Source: Ructibacterium gallinarum
Lineage (GTDB): Bacteria > Bacillota > Clostridia > Monoglobales > Monoglobaceae
NCBI RefSeq assembly: GCF_014982785.1
Contig: NZ_JADCKB010000001.1
Coordinates: 186,001 to 250,000, forward strand
Direction of reading: 5' to 3'
Length of the DNA stretch: 64,000 nt
The notes under the pieces were generated by a model that saw nothing but the letters and a program-made list of their open reading frames with translations, was not told the DNA's origin and did not search any database. Numbering within the stretch: position 1 is the stretch's first letter; every line of letters starts with the position of its first letter. Below, piece after piece: positions 9,340 to 19,670 of this stretch. The translations under genes and the position numbers were made by a program.

Positions 9340-9430
9340 GGCTATTTTCCTGCATAAAATTCAGAAACAGCCCCTAACACCGTCACCTATTTTGGCGGAA
9401 TTTTTTACTAATTTTTTTGCCGCGGCTTTT

Positions 9431-9640
9431 TTATTTTTTCATCTGTGCCCGCGGACAATCTCTATCTTCACAATCCAGACATTCTGCATCGGAATGTTCT
9501 TCTATACAGCATTGGTAATAATCACATTCATCACAACAGCACAGATATTCTCCTTGCTGATTCTGATGATTTCCGTTTCCCAAACAATCTTTTCCGTATT
9601 TTCCCGGAGTCAATACCGTCCCCGTGATATCAACAATCAT
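9431..9640 (-). CDS. Small Cys-rich acidic protein of unknown function
   Basis: The 69-residue product begins MIVDITGTVLTPGKYG and then carries about eleven cysteines in its second half, in clusters such as LCCCDEC, QCC and CLDCEDRDC, among many Asp and Glu. The ATG at 9640 is chosen because GGGAGGGG lies just before it; a start eight codons earlier has no such site. The Cys pattern suggests metal binding or an iron-sulfur or zinc knuckle, but I do not recognise the family. It lies directly upstream of the cobalamin operon on the same strand but before that operon's promoter, and it is divergent from the HTH gene at 9744. A short GC stem with T-run follows the stop and may act as a terminator. 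Confidence 0.6.
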   Translation of the reverse strand: MIVDITGTVLTPGKYGKDCLGNGNHQNQQGEYLCCCDECDYYQCCIEEHSDAECLDCEDRDCPRAQMKK

Positions 9641-9743
9641 TTTTGCCCCTCCCACATCTATCATTATCCCTATATATGGTTATACTTATATTAATATACT
9701 CTAAAATATGAATAATGTCAAACAGGGCTCTACATGATACAAT

Positions 9744-10031
9744 ATGGATGAAACTGGGGTGATAAATTTGAAAAGTGTATTAAAAGAACAAAAGGAATTG
9801 CAGGAAGTGGATTTTGGAAGCGTCAGGCTGACTTTAAAAGAATTTCTAAAACAGCACCGCTATACCCGATATCAACTCGCCAGGCACACGAGCATCAAAT
9901 ACCAGACCATTGACCGCTATTACAAAAACAACATTGACCGGGTAGATTTGACCCTGCTTGCCAAAATGTGTTTCTCGTTGGAATGTGATTTGTCAGACAT
10001 TTTACAGTATATACCGCCAAAAACCAACTGA
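9744..10031 (+). CDS. Small XRE-type helix-turn-helix regulator
   Basis: The product is a single-domain DNA-binding protein. Residues about 28-90 form a Cro/C1-type fold with the recognition region YQLARHTSIKYQTIDRYYKNN and a C-terminal part (LTLLAKMCFSLECDLSDILQY) typical of small Clostridia HTH_26 regulators. Two starts are possible: ATG at 9744, or TTG at 9768. The TTG has GGGGTGAT just upstream and fits better with a plausible -10 element (TACAAT, 9738-9743). It is divergent from the Cys-rich gene and may control it or itself. The target is unknown. Confidence 0.8.
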   Translation: MDETGVINLKSVLKEQKELQEVDFGSVRLTLKEFLKQHRYTRYQLARHTSIKYQTIDRYYKNNIDRVDLTLLAKMCFSLECDLSDILQYIPPKTN

Positions 10032-10062
10032 ATCTGCCGCTGATTTACCGCAGAAATTTTTC

Positions 10063-10091
10063 TTGACAATTGAAGCGGTATCTGGTATGAT
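10063..10091 (+). promoter_or_regulatory. Promoter of the CorC/CNNM-like gene
   Basis: TTGACA (10063-10068) and TATGAT (10086-10091) are separated by 17 bases. The transcript would start near 10098 and carry a leader of about 165 bases before the GTG start at 10264. Confidence 0.85.
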
Positions 10092-10099
10092 ATACAAAA

Positions 10100-10240
10100 T
10101 TTGATTTTACAGGAGCCGATCCTATTACTTATGGAAGATAGTACAGACGGGGACAATCCCCGAATATGGTACAAGAGAAAAAGAAGACATAGCCTGATTC
10201 TGCGCTTATAGCAGGATGGGTTATGTCTTTTTGTATTTTT
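10100..10240 (+). promoter_or_regulatory. Structured 5' leader with a terminator hairpin (unassigned riboswitch-like element)
   Basis: The leader holds a small nested element at 10141-10172 (GTAC ends enclosing CGGGG-ACAAT-CCCCG). A longer stem follows: GACATAGCC at 10186-10194 pairs with GGTTATGTC at 10219-10227 around an inner CTGC/GCAG hairpin, then T-rich sequence from 10228. The second stem is a convincing intrinsic terminator placed before the coding start, which implies conditional readthrough. I compared it by eye with cobalamin, Mg2+ M-box, yybP-ykoY, NiCo and fluoride aptamers and could not match it. An ion-sensing role is suggested only by the gene it precedes. Confidence 0.55.
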
Positions 10241-10263
10241 TCTGATAAATAAGGAGGATTATT

Positions 10264-11598
10264 GTGCAAAGTTCGGTTGCAGCTATGATTTTTTTACAAG
10301 TGATTTTAATTTTTCTCAATGCGGTTTTTGCCTGTGCAGAAATCGCCGTGATTTCCATGAATGACGCAAAGCTTGCAAAACTGGCAGAAGCCGGCGACAA
10401 GAGAGCCGTCCGGCTGGCCCGGCTGACCAGCCAGCCAGCCCGGTTTTTGGCCACCATTCAGGTGGCAATCACCCTGTCCGGCTTCTTGGGCAGTGCTTTT
10501 GCGGCGGAAAATTTCTCCGGACTGCTGGTAGACTGGCTGGTCTCTTTGGGCGTCGGCATCAATCCCGCCATGCTGGATACTGCCGCTGTCATTGTGATCA
10601 CCGTTATTTTGTCCTATTTTACCCTGATTTTTGGTGAGCTTGTCCCCAAACGGCTTGCCATGCGCAAGGCGGAACCGCTGGCACTTGGCATGTCCGCCCT
10701 GATCAGCGGCATTGCCGCTCTGTTTTCCCCCATTGTATGGCTTTTGACCGTCTCCACCAACGGAATCCTGCGGCTTTTGGGCATAGACCCCAACGCCGAA
10801 GATGAAAATGTAGGCGAGGAAGAAATCCGCATGATGGTTGACGTCAGCACCGAAAAAGGCGCCATTGACCGGGAGGAGAAACAGCTGATTCAGAATGTCT
10901 TTGAGTTTGACGATCTGACCGCCGGAGAGATTGCCACCCACCGCACTGAAATTTCCATGCTATGGACAGAAGAATCCATGGCAGACTGGGATCACACCAT
11001 TCACCACAGCCGCCATACGCTGTATCCGGTCTGTGAGGACTCCGCCGACAATGTCATCGGCATTCTTAATGCCAAAGACTATTTCCGTCTTCAGGACAAA
11101 AGCCGGGATTCTGTTATGAAAAACGCCGTCACCCTGCCCTATTTTGTGCCGGAAACGGTGAAGGCGGACGTTCTGTTTCGCAATATGAAGCATACCCGAA
11201 GCAAGCTTGCCGTGGTATTGGATGAATACGGCGGCATGACCGGCATCGTGACCATCAATGATCTGGTGGAACAGCTGGTGGGTGACCTGGATCTGGACGA
11301 AGAAAAAGAACCGCCCGCGCCCCTAATAGAACAAATTGACTCCAAAACCTGGAAAATCAGTGGCCTGGCTCCACTGGAGGAAATTGCACAGGCGCTTGGC
11401 ATTGCTCTTCCCGAGGAAGCGTATGAAACCTTCAGTGGCCTGGTATTTGACGCCCTTGGCACCATTCCCCCCGATGGTACCACCGCAGAAACAGAAACGG
11501 AAAATCTGATGATTAAGGTGCTCAAAATTCAGGACCATCAAGTCAAAACCGCCGTGGTCTGCCTGAAAGACCCGTCTTACAGCAACGAAAAATTTTAA
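10264..11598 (+). CDS. CNNM/CorC (HlyC) family transmembrane CBS-domain protein
   Basis: This 444-residue protein has the family's three parts. The N-terminal CNNM membrane domain (about 1-195) has four hydrophobic segments and the conserved FTLIFGELVPKRLA motif. A CBS pair follows (about 205-340, with LDEYGGMTGIVTINDLVEQLVGD). A CorC_HlyC domain closes the protein (about 350-435). Relatives export Mg2+ or modulate divalent ion transport. The start is GTG at 10264, with AAGGAGG seven bases upstream. It is monocistronic, preceded by a promoter and an attenuator-like leader and closed by the hairpin at 11645-11670. The transported ion cannot be read from sequence. Confidence 0.9.
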   Translation: MQSSVAAMIFLQVILIFLNAVFACAEIAVISMNDAKLAKLAEAGDKRAVRLARLTSQPARFLATIQVAITLSGFLGSAFAAENFSGLLVDWLVSLGVGINPAMLDTAAVIVITVILSYFTLIFGELVPKRLAMRKAEPLALGMSALISGIAALFSPIVWLLTVSTNGILRLLGIDPNAEDENVGEEEIRMMVDVSTEKGAIDREEKQLIQNVFEFDDLTAGEIATHRTEISMLWTEESMADWDHTIHHSRHTLYPVCEDSADNVIGILNAKDYFRLQDKSRDSVMKNAVTLPYFVPETVKADVLFRNMKHTRSKLAVVLDEYGGMTGIVTINDLVEQLVGDLDLDEEKEPPAPLIEQIDSKTWKISGLAPLEEIAQALGIALPEEAYETFSGLVFDALGTIPPDGTTAETETENLMIKVLKIQDHQVKTAVVCLKDPSYSNEKF

Positions 11599-11644
11599 CT
11601 TTACACTGTTCTTACAACGCAAATACTGATAATTTTTAGAAAAA

Positions 11645-11680
11645 AAGGATCAGCCGGCTGGCTGGTCCTTTCTTTATCTT
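11645..11680. terminator. Bidirectional intrinsic terminator between the CorC-like gene and leuB
   Basis: AAGGATCAGCC and GGCTGGTCCTT pair around a four-base loop. T-rich sequence follows on the plus strand and an A-run precedes it, so it can end both converging transcripts. Confidence 0.85.
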
Positions 11681-11706
11681 CACATCTCCGACCTGAAAAT
11701 CGGCAC

Positions 11707-12783
11707 TTATTTCAAATATTCTATGATCTTGTCGCCCATTTCACGGGTACCAAGAAGCTTGCCGTTCTCGTCCATAATATCACTGGTACGCCAGCCCTCA
11801 TTCAAAACCTGCGCTACCGCGTTTTCAATGGCCACCGCCTCCGCAGTCAGATCAAAGCTGTCCCGCAGCATCATAGCACAAGACAAAATAGTGGCAATGG
11901 GGTTTGCCTTATTCTGCCCGGCAATATCCGGCGCACTACCGTGAATCGGCTCATACATTCCTCTTGTGGTACTCCCCAGAGAAGAGGAAGGAAGCATACC
12001 GATAGAACCGGTGGTCATGCTGGCTTCATCGGATAAAATATCACCGAACATATTCTCAGTAACAATCACATCAAACTGAGCAGGATTACGCACCAGCTGC
12101 ATGGCACAATTATCCACCAGCATATCCTCAAACTCCACATCTTCATATTCCTTAGAGAGCGCATGCATGGTTTCTCTCCAGAGCCGTGAGGTTTCAATTA
12201 CATTGGCCTTATCCACGCTGGTCACCTTTTTCCGCCGCTTCCGCGCCAATTCAAAGGCCACCCGACCAATACGTTCAATCTCCATTTTGGAATATTCCAG
12301 CTCGTCAAAGGCCACCTCGCCCAGTTCGCCGCCGTCCTTGCGTCCTCTCTCACCAAAATACAAACCGCCGGTCAGTTCCCGCACGATTACAAGGTCAATT
12401 CCATTTTCTGAGATCTCCGGCTTTAAAGGACAGGCATCCGCCAGCGCCCGATACAGCTTGGCAGGCCGCACATTGGCAAACAGCCCCAACTTGCTTCGCA
12501 AGCCCAAAAGCGCCTTTTCCGGCCGCATACTCCCCGGAAGGCCATCCCATTTGGGACCGCCCACCGCACCCAACAGAACCGAATCTGATTGAAGCGCGAT
12601 TTCCACCGACTCCTCCGGCAGAGGAACCCCGGTTGCGTCAATAGCACAGCCGCCGGCCAGAATATCGGTATACACAAAGGTATGGCCATACAGCTCGCCG
12701 ATCCGGTCAAGGACTTTTTCTGCCTCCGTCACAATTTCAGGGCCAATTCCATCGCCCTTTACCACTGCTAATTTGATATCCAT
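11707..12783 (-). CDS. leuB: 3-isopropylmalate dehydrogenase
   Basis: Oxidatively decarboxylates 3-isopropylmalate to 2-oxoisocaproate with NAD+ in leucine synthesis. The 358-residue length is typical. Clear family signatures are VKGDGIGPEIV at the N-terminus, the substrate loop LLGAVGGPKWD, the RELTGGLYFGERG motif, and the NAD/Mg site GDILSDEASMTTGSIGMLPS followed by EPIHGSAPDIAGQNKANP. It is the last gene of the ilvBNCD-leuCDB operon, four bases after leuD, and ends before the bidirectional terminator. leuA is not in the window. Confidence 0.97.
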   Translation of the reverse strand: MDIKLAVVKGDGIGPEIVTEAEKVLDRIGELYGHTFVYTDILAGGCAIDATGVPLPEESVEIALQSDSVLLGAVGGPKWDGLPGSMRPEKALLGLRSKLGLFANVRPAKLYRALADACPLKPEISENGIDLVIVRELTGGLYFGERGRKDGGELGEVAFDELEYSKMEIERIGRVAFELARKRRKKVTSVDKANVIETSRLWRETMHALSKEYEDVEFEDMLVDNCAMQLVRNPAQFDVIVTENMFGDILSDEASMTTGSIGMLPSSSLGSTTRGMYEPIHGSAPDIAGQNKANPIATILSCAMMLRDSFDLTAEAVAIENAVAQVLNEGWRTSDIMDENGKLLGTREMGDKIIEYLK

Positions 12784-12787
12784 ATCC

Positions 12788-13273
12788 TTACGCTCCTTTG
12801 ATTGAATTGAGCAGGCCGTTCTTATTGATAATTTCCTTAATAAACTCAGGGAATGGTTCGGCCTGATAGGTCTCGTTTTTGGTCAGGTTGTGAATCTTTC
12901 CGGTGTCAAAATCGATCTCCACCTCATCGCCGTCCTCAATCTTCTCCGACGCCTCCCGGCACTCCATAATTGGAAGCCCAATGTTAATGGCATTACGGTA
13001 AAAAATCCGGGCAAAGGTAGCAGCAATTACACAAGAGATTTCCGAAGCCTTGATAGCAATGGGCGCATGCTCTCTGGAAGAGCCGCAGCCAAAATTGTTA
13101 TGTGCCACAATGATATCCCCTGCTTTTACCTTTTTGGTAAATTCCGCGTCAATATCTTCCATACAATGGGCCGCCAGTTCCGCAGGCACAGAGGTATTCA
13201 AATACCGCGCCGGAATAATCACATCCGTATCCACATTATCCATATATTTATGAACCTTGCCTTTTGCTTGCAT
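12788..13273 (-). CDS. leuD: 3-isopropylmalate dehydratase small subunit
   Basis: Forms isopropylmalate isomerase with LeuC. The 161-residue size fits the short archaeal/clostridial-type LeuD. Motifs [13 protein letters not shown] near the N-terminus and [18 protein letters not shown] in the middle are diagnostic of the swivelling domain. It lies 24 bases after leuC and four before leuB, in the same operon. Confidence 0.97.
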   Translation of the reverse strand: MQAKGKVHKYMDNVDTDVIIPARYLNTSVPAELAAHCMEDIDAEFTKKVKAGDIIVAHNNFGCGSSREHAPIAIKASEISCVIAATFARIFYRNAINIGLPIMECREASEKIEDGDEVEIDFDTGKIHNLTKNETYQAEPFPEFIKEIINKNGLLNSIKGA

Positions 13274-13297
13274 CTTCCTGTCTCCTTTCCTGTCCGC

Positions 13298-14557
13298 TTA
13301 CAGTTCTTCCGGCGAAGCGATATATCCCTTCACCGCCGAAGCTGCCGCTACGGCTGGTCCCGAGAGATACACCTCCGATTCCGGATGACCCATTCTACCC
13401 ACAAAATTACGGTTAGTCGTAGCGATTGCCCGCTCGCCCTTGGCGAGGATCCCCATATGACCGCCCAGGCAGGGTCCGCAGGTGGGGGTGGAAATCACAC
13501 AGCCGGCGTCCATAAAGATGTCAAACAATCCCTCTTTCATGGCCTGCCGGTAAATCTTCTGGGTTGCAGGGATAATGATCGCCCGAACATGGGAGGCAAT
13601 ATGTCTACCCTCAAACACCTTGGCTGCCGCCCGCAGGTCCCCAATCCTGCCGTTGGTGCAGGAACCAATGACACACTGGTCGATTTTAACTTCACCCACT
13701 TCATCGATGGTACGTGTATTCTCCGGCAGATGCGGAAACGCCACGGTCAGCTTGATTTGACTCAGATCAATATCATACACTCTTTCATATTCCGCATCCT
13801 CATCCGGCTCGTATACCGTATAGGGACGGCTTACCTTATCTTTCAGATATTCCTTGGTCACATCGTCGACCATAAAGATACCATTCTTTCCGCCTGCCTC
13901 AATGGCCATATTCGCCATTGCCAGACGGTCATCCATGGACAGGTACTTAAGCCCCTCTCCCACAAACTCCATGGACTGGTACAAAGCGCCGTCCACGCCG
14001 ATCATACCGATGATATGCAAAATCACATCTTTACCAGACACCCATTTTTGCGGCTTGCCGGTCAAATTAAATTTGATGGCCGAGGGCACCTTGAACCATG
14101 CCTGTCCGGACGCCATACCAGCCGCCATATCGGTGCTTCCCACTCCGGTGGAAAACGCACCCAGCGCACCATATGTACAGGTATGGGAATCTGCGCCAAT
14201 TACCGCTTCGCCGGGGGCAACCAACCCTTTTTCCGGCAGCAGAGCGTGTTCAATTCCCATTTCGCCCACGTCATAAAAGTTGGTCACATCATGTTTCCCC
14301 GCAAATTCACGACAAAATTTACAGTGTTCTGCTGACTTAATATCCTTATTAGGGGTAAAGTGATCCAAAACAATAGAAATTTTATCCTTGTCAAACACTT
14401 TATCAAAGCCGTTTGCTTCAAATTCCTTGATGGCCACTGGGGTGGTTACATCGTTGCCCAGAACCATATCCAGATTCGCACGGATCAGCTGCCCCGCCTT
14501 AACAGACGGAAGTCCCGCATGGGCCGCAAGAATCTTTTGTGTCATGGTCATTCCCAT
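13298..14557 (-). CDS. leuC: 3-isopropylmalate dehydratase large subunit
   Basis: This 4Fe-4S aconitase-family enzyme isomerises 2- to 3-isopropylmalate. The 419-residue length fits the anaerobe-type LeuC. Cluster ligands are visible in [13 protein letters not shown] and in [10 protein letters not shown] (Cys-x2-Cys), and the substrate motif [13 protein letters not shown] is present. The start at 14557 has GGAGG eight bases upstream. The homoaconitase large subunit is the nearest alternative, but the leuB/leuD/ilv context makes leucine synthesis far more likely. Confidence 0.96.
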   Translation of the reverse strand: MGMTMTQKILAAHAGLPSVKAGQLIRANLDMVLGNDVTTPVAIKEFEANGFDKVFDKDKISIVLDHFTPNKDIKSAEHCKFCREFAGKHDVTNFYDVGEMGIEHALLPEKGLVAPGEAVIGADSHTCTYGALGAFSTGVGSTDMAAGMASGQAWFKVPSAIKFNLTGKPQKWVSGKDVILHIIGMIGVDGALYQSMEFVGEGLKYLSMDDRLAMANMAIEAGGKNGIFMVDDVTKEYLKDKVSRPYTVYEPDEDAEYERVYDIDLSQIKLTVAFPHLPENTRTIDEVGEVKIDQCVIGSCTNGRIGDLRAAAKVFEGRHIASHVRAIIIPATQKIYRQAMKEGLFDIFMDAGCVISTPTCGPCLGGHMGILAKGERAIATTNRNFVGRMGHPESEVYLSGPAVAAASAVKGYIASPEEL

Positions 14558-14581
14558 AGCATATACCTCCTTTTTCTTTTT

Positions 14582-16243
14582 CTATGCTTTCAACACCGCA
14601 CCAGTGGACGCAGAGGTCACCAACGCGGAATACTTTCTCAGCACGCCATCCTGAATATTGGGCGTTTTCGGCACAAAATTTTTCCGTCTCTCTGCCAGTT
14701 CCTCATCAGATACCAGCATATTTATGGTACCGGCCGGAATATCAATGGCAATAATGTCACCATCACGCACCAGGCCGATATTGCCGCCTTCTGCTGCTTC
14801 CGGAGAAACATGACCAATGGCCGCCCCCCGGGTTGCGCCGCTGAACCGTCCGTCGGTAATCAGCGCTACATCCTTGTCAAGACCCATTCCGCAAATAGCC
14901 GAAGTGGGGGAGAGCATCTCCCGCATGCCGGGGCCGCCCTTGGGGCCCTCGTACCGAATCACCACTACGTCACCCTTGACAATCTTACCAGCATAAATAG
15001 CGGAAATCGCCTCTTCTTCGCTGTCAAACACCTTGGCGGGACCTTGGTGTACCAGCATCTCGTCCGCCACCGCACTGCGCTTGACCACCGAAACATCCGG
15101 CGCCAGGTTGCCCTTGAGCACTGCAATACCTCCGGTAGAGGAATAAGGGTTATCAATGGGACGAATCACTTCATAGTCCAAAACCGGATGCCCTGCGATG
15201 TTCTCTCCCTGTGTCTTTCCGGTCACTGTCATGGTATCTAACTTCAGCAGGCCCTTTTTGCTCAGTTCATTCATCAGAGCGGTCACACCGCCCGCCGCAT
15301 ACAGATCCTGCACATGATGATCTCCCGCCGGTGCCAAATGGCAGAGGTTGGGGGTATCCGCACTAATCTCGTTTGCATAATCCAAAGTAAAAGCCGCGCC
15401 AGCTTCATGTGCGATAGCCGGCAGGTGCAGCATGGAATTGGTGGAACAGCCAAGAGCCATATCCACCCGTAAAGCGTTGTAAATGGCATCCGGGGTCATA
15501 ATATCTCTCGGCCGGATATTCTTTTCCAGCAGGGTCATGATCTGCATACCCGCCTGTTTGGCAAGACGAACCCTCTCTGAATACACCGCTGGCACCGTAC
15601 CGTTGCCCGGCAGAGCCATACCCAGAACCTCGGACAGACAGTTCATGCTGTTTGCTGTAAACATACCAGAGCAGGAACCGCAGGTAGGACACGCCGCTTC
15701 TTCCAACTCCAAAAGCTGGCTCTGATCAATTTTCTCCGCCTGATAAGCGCCCACCGCTTCCATTCCGGTGTTAAAATCCCGGTAGCAGCCCTTAAACTTC
15801 ATAGACAGCATGGGACCGCCGCTGATAACAATAGCAGGAATATTCAGCCGTGCCGCCGCCATCAGCATGCCCGGCACCACCTTATCACAGTTGGGAATCA
15901 AAACCAGTGCGTCAAACTGATGCGCCTTTGCCATGATCTCTACCGAATCCGCAATGATTTCCCGGGATACCAGGGAATATTTCATTCCCTCGTGGCCCAT
16001 GGCAATTCCATCACAGACCGCAATCGCCGGCACCTCAATGGGGGTACCGCCTGCAATCCGTACGCCGTCCTTCACCGCTTTGGCAATGGTATCAAGATGA
16101 ATGTGCCCCGGCACAATCTCGTTTTGGGAATTGACCACACCGATCAACGGACGCCGGATTTCTTCGTCCGTCAGTCCAAGCGCTTTCATCAACGACCGGT
16201 GCGGGGTGCGGTTAGCACCGCTTTTTACATTATCACTGTTCAT
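14582..16243 (-). CDS. ilvD: Dihydroxy-acid dehydratase
   Basis: Converts dihydroxyisovalerate and its ethyl homologue to 2-oxo acids, the shared third step of valine and isoleucine synthesis. The 553-residue protein shows the iron-sulfur cysteines in [13 protein letters not shown] and [18 protein letters not shown], and the C-terminal [14 protein letters not shown] motif. It follows ilvC after a 102-base gap with two strong hairpins and precedes leuC by 24 bases. Confidence 0.97.
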   Translation of the reverse strand: MNSDNVKSGANRTPHRSLMKALGLTDEEIRRPLIGVVNSQNEIVPGHIHLDTIAKAVKDGVRIAGGTPIEVPAIAVCDGIAMGHEGMKYSLVSREIIADSVEIMAKAHQFDALVLIPNCDKVVPGMLMAAARLNIPAIVISGGPMLSMKFKGCYRDFNTGMEAVGAYQAEKIDQSQLLELEEAACPTCGSCSGMFTANSMNCLSEVLGMALPGNGTVPAVYSERVRLAKQAGMQIMTLLEKNIRPRDIMTPDAIYNALRVDMALGCSTNSMLHLPAIAHEAGAAFTLDYANEISADTPNLCHLAPAGDHHVQDLYAAGGVTALMNELSKKGLLKLDTMTVTGKTQGENIAGHPVLDYEVIRPIDNPYSSTGGIAVLKGNLAPDVSVVKRSAVADEMLVHQGPAKVFDSEEEAISAIYAGKIVKGDVVVIRYEGPKGGPGMREMLSPTSAICGMGLDKDVALITDGRFSGATRGAAIGHVSPEAAEGGNIGLVRDGDIIAIDIPAGTINMLVSDEELAERRKNFVPKTPNIQDGVLRKYSALVTSASTGAVLKA

Positions 16244-16267
16244 ATCTCATTCTCCTTTTGGTACGCC

Positions 16268-16325
16268 GAAAGGGGCGGAGCGGTCGCTCTGCCCCTTTCT
16301 TAAACAGCCGGCCGACGCCGGCCAT
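16268..16325 (-). promoter_or_regulatory. Two strong intercistronic hairpins between ilvC and ilvD
   Basis: AAAGGGGCGGAGCG (16269-16282) is nearly complementary to the bases 16285-16298. Next to it GCCGGC repeats at 16307-16312 and 16317-16322, forming a second stem. Neither is followed by a good U-run on the coding (minus) strand. They look more like mRNA processing or stability elements, or a partial terminator that lowers ilvD-leu expression relative to ilvBNC. Function is inferred. Confidence 0.5.
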
Positions 16326-16345
16326 TTTTTTCGGGTCTATCCGTC

Positions 16346-17371
<1,026 letters not shown>

Positions 17372-17387
17372 TTATTTTTTTTCAATT

Positions 17388-17861
17388 TTATCCGCGTTTC
17401 AGCCCGGTCAGTCCGGTCCGAACCAGTCCGCGCACTTCATACTGCTCCATCAAATCAATAAACGCATTGATTTTATTCGGCGCGCCAGTCAGCTCCGCTG
17501 TCATGTATTCCGAAGAAATATCCACGATATTCGCCCGGAAAATATCACAAATCTGCATTACACCGCCCCGGTCTTTTGCGCTTACTTTTACCAGCACATG
17601 TTCTCTGAGCACAGCACTATCCTTATAAAGTTCAGTAATTTCAAGCACATTCACCAGCTTTGCCAGCTGGTTCTTGATCTGGTTCAGCGTATCCTCATCT
17701 GCCTGGGTCACAATGGTCATCCGGGATACATCCGGATTTTCCGTCACACCCACCGACAAGCTGTCAATATTATACATCCTTCTAGAGAAAAGCCCTGACA
17801 CCCGGCTCAGTACACCGGCATGATTTTCTACCAGAACGGATAACACATGCGTATTGGTCAC
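17388..17861 (-). CDS. ilvN: Acetolactate synthase small (regulatory) subunit
   Basis: Feedback-sensing partner of IlvB. The start is taken as GTG at 17861, 13 bases after the ilvB stop and preceded by AAGGAGGG; the frame is open further upstream only because it overlaps ilvB. The 157-residue product begins TNTHVLSVLVENHAGVLSRVSGLF, a canonical N-terminal ACT domain, and continues with the C-terminal domain (VREHVLVKV...). Valine should bind at the ACT interface. Confidence 0.94.
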   Translation of the reverse strand: MTNTHVLSVLVENHAGVLSRVSGLFSRRMYNIDSLSVGVTENPDVSRMTIVTQADEDTLNQIKNQLAKLVNVLEITELYKDSAVLREHVLVKVSAKDRGGVMQICDIFRANIVDISSEYMTAELTGAPNKINAFIDLMEQYEVRGLVRTGLTGLKRG

Positions 17862-17874
17862 TGCTTTTCCCTCC

Positions 17875-19554
17875 TTAATCAATCTCGATTTCCAAAATGG
17901 GATCCTCAATAGACTTACCCCCCGGAACCATGGGTAGAACCGTCTGATCCGAGTCAATAATACAGTTGATTACCGTAGGGGTATTGCGGCAGTTGAGCGC
18001 CGCTTCCACCGCCTTTAAAAGTTCCGGCTTGGTGGTTACTGTAAAGGCATTGGCCCCTAAACCTCTTGCCACCATATCATAATTGGTTTTCTTATTGAGG
18101 GTGGTATTTGAGAACCGCTTGCCGTAAAACAGTCGCTGCCACTGTCGCACCATTCCCAAAACGTTGTTGTTCATAATGACCTCAATAATAGGAAGCTCTT
18201 CCTTTGCGGCCGTAGAAAGCTCATTCATATTCATATGGAAACAACCGTCCCCGGTAACATTGATTACCGTGGCTTCAGGATTTGCCACCTGCGCCCCAAT
18301 AGCGGCGCCCAGGCCAAATCCCATGGTTCCCAGCCCGCCGGAAGATATGAATTGCCGCGGCTTTTCCATACTATAAAACTGCGCCGTCCACATCTGATGC
18401 TGTCCCACATCGGTGGCCACAATGGCATCACCGTGCGTATAGTCATACAGCGTCTCCAGTACACACTGCGGTGTCAGTATATCCCCCTCAGAATGCACCA
18501 AGGGATATTGTTTCTTCCACTGCGCAATCTGCTGCATCCATTCTGCATGTTCCTGCCGAGACAAAATCTTGACCAATTCCGTCAAGACAGCCTTGGCGTC
18601 TCCCACCAAATGGGCGTCTGTTTTGATATTCTTATCAATCTCCGCACGATCCACGTCAATCTGAACAATTTTCGCATTTCGTGCAAAGGTAGCTGTATCA
18701 CAGGTCACCCTATCCGAAAACCGGGCGCCCACTGCAACCAAAAGGTCACAGTTTTTCACCGCAAGGGAGGTTGTCTTCGTACCATGCATTCCAATCATAC
18801 CGGTAAACGCCGGATCACTGGCAGGAAATCCGCCAAGTCCCATAATGGAAAGCGTCACTGGTGAATCCAGCAGCTGCTGGAACCGTTTCAGCTCCGCAGA
18901 AGCATCTGCCGCAATGATCCCGCCGCCGGCATAGATCAGCGGCCGCTGCGCCTTCTCCAGCATAGAAACCACCGTTTCAAAATCCGCAGCAGGAGATTCC
19001 ACCTTGTAATTATCAATCTTTTCCGGGATTACCCGGGTATATTCTGTCTGATTGGCAGTAGCATCCTTGGTAATATCCACCAATACCGGTCCCGGCCGTC
19101 CGGACATGGCAATCTGAAACGCCCGCCGAATGGTGGGAGCAATGTCCTCCGCCCGCTTTACCAAAAAGTTATGCTTGGTAATCGGCATGGTCACGCCTAC
19201 AATATCAATCTCCTGGAAGGTGTCTCTGCCAAGGAGAGGGGTTGCCACATTGCAGGTGACCGCCACAATGGGAATGGAATCCATATATGCCGTGGCAATC
19301 CCGGTGACCAGGTTGGTTGCCCCCGGTCCCGAAGTGGCAAAAACCACACCCGGCCGGCCACTGCTTCTGGCATAGCCATCTGCCGCATGAGCCGCTCCCT
19401 GCTCATGGGCCGTTAGAATATGACGAATTTTGTCTGAATACTTATAAAGGGAATCGTAGATATTTAAAATGGTGCCGCCGGGATAGCCGAAAATGGTATC
19501 CACACCCTGCTCCAGCATACATTCCACTACGATATCCGCCCCTGTTAATTTCAT
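17875..19554 (-). CDS. ilvB: Acetolactate synthase large (catalytic) subunit
   Basis: ThDP-dependent first enzyme of branched-chain amino acid synthesis. The 559-residue protein has the N-terminal catalytic Glu region (GYPGGTILNIYDSL followed by HEQGAAHAADGYAR), a central FAD-like domain, and the ThDP/Mg motif GDGCFHMNMNELSTA in the C-terminal part. It is the first gene of the seven-gene operon, about 115 bases after a consensus promoter. The leader is too short for a T-box and I see none of its motifs. Confidence 0.97.
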   Translation of the reverse strand: MKLTGADIVVECMLEQGVDTIFGYPGGTILNIYDSLYKYSDKIRHILTAHEQGAAHAADGYARSSGRPGVVFATSGPGATNLVTGIATAYMDSIPIVAVTCNVATPLLGRDTFQEIDIVGVTMPITKHNFLVKRAEDIAPTIRRAFQIAMSGRPGPVLVDITKDATANQTEYTRVIPEKIDNYKVESPAADFETVVSMLEKAQRPLIYAGGGIIAADASAELKRFQQLLDSPVTLSIMGLGGFPASDPAFTGMIGMHGTKTTSLAVKNCDLLVAVGARFSDRVTCDTATFARNAKIVQIDVDRAEIDKNIKTDAHLVGDAKAVLTELVKILSRQEHAEWMQQIAQWKKQYPLVHSEGDILTPQCVLETLYDYTHGDAIVATDVGQHQMWTAQFYSMEKPRQFISSGGLGTMGFGLGAAIGAQVANPEATVINVTGDGCFHMNMNELSTAAKEELPIIEVIMNNNVLGMVRQWQRLFYGKRFSNTTLNKKTNYDMVARGLGANAFTVTTKPELLKAVEAALNCRNTPTVINCIIDSDQTVLPMVPGGKSIEDPILEIEID

Positions 19555-19670
19555 AGCCGATACGCTCCTTTACGCTGTAAATCTCTCGACAAAGGCTCAA
19601 AAGCGCAGGTCTATTCAAGGAAATATCTGTCTGCTTTCCCCTTAAATATCCTCTTTATCTTATTCTAAAT

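Noticed and set aside
12890-14335. Plus-strand frame of 481 codons opposite leuD and leuC
   Set aside because: Antisense shadow of two clear enzymes; His/Arg-rich product without motifs.
14360-15241. Plus-strand frame of 293 codons opposite leuC and ilvD
   Set aside because: Antisense shadow; no start signal and no domain.
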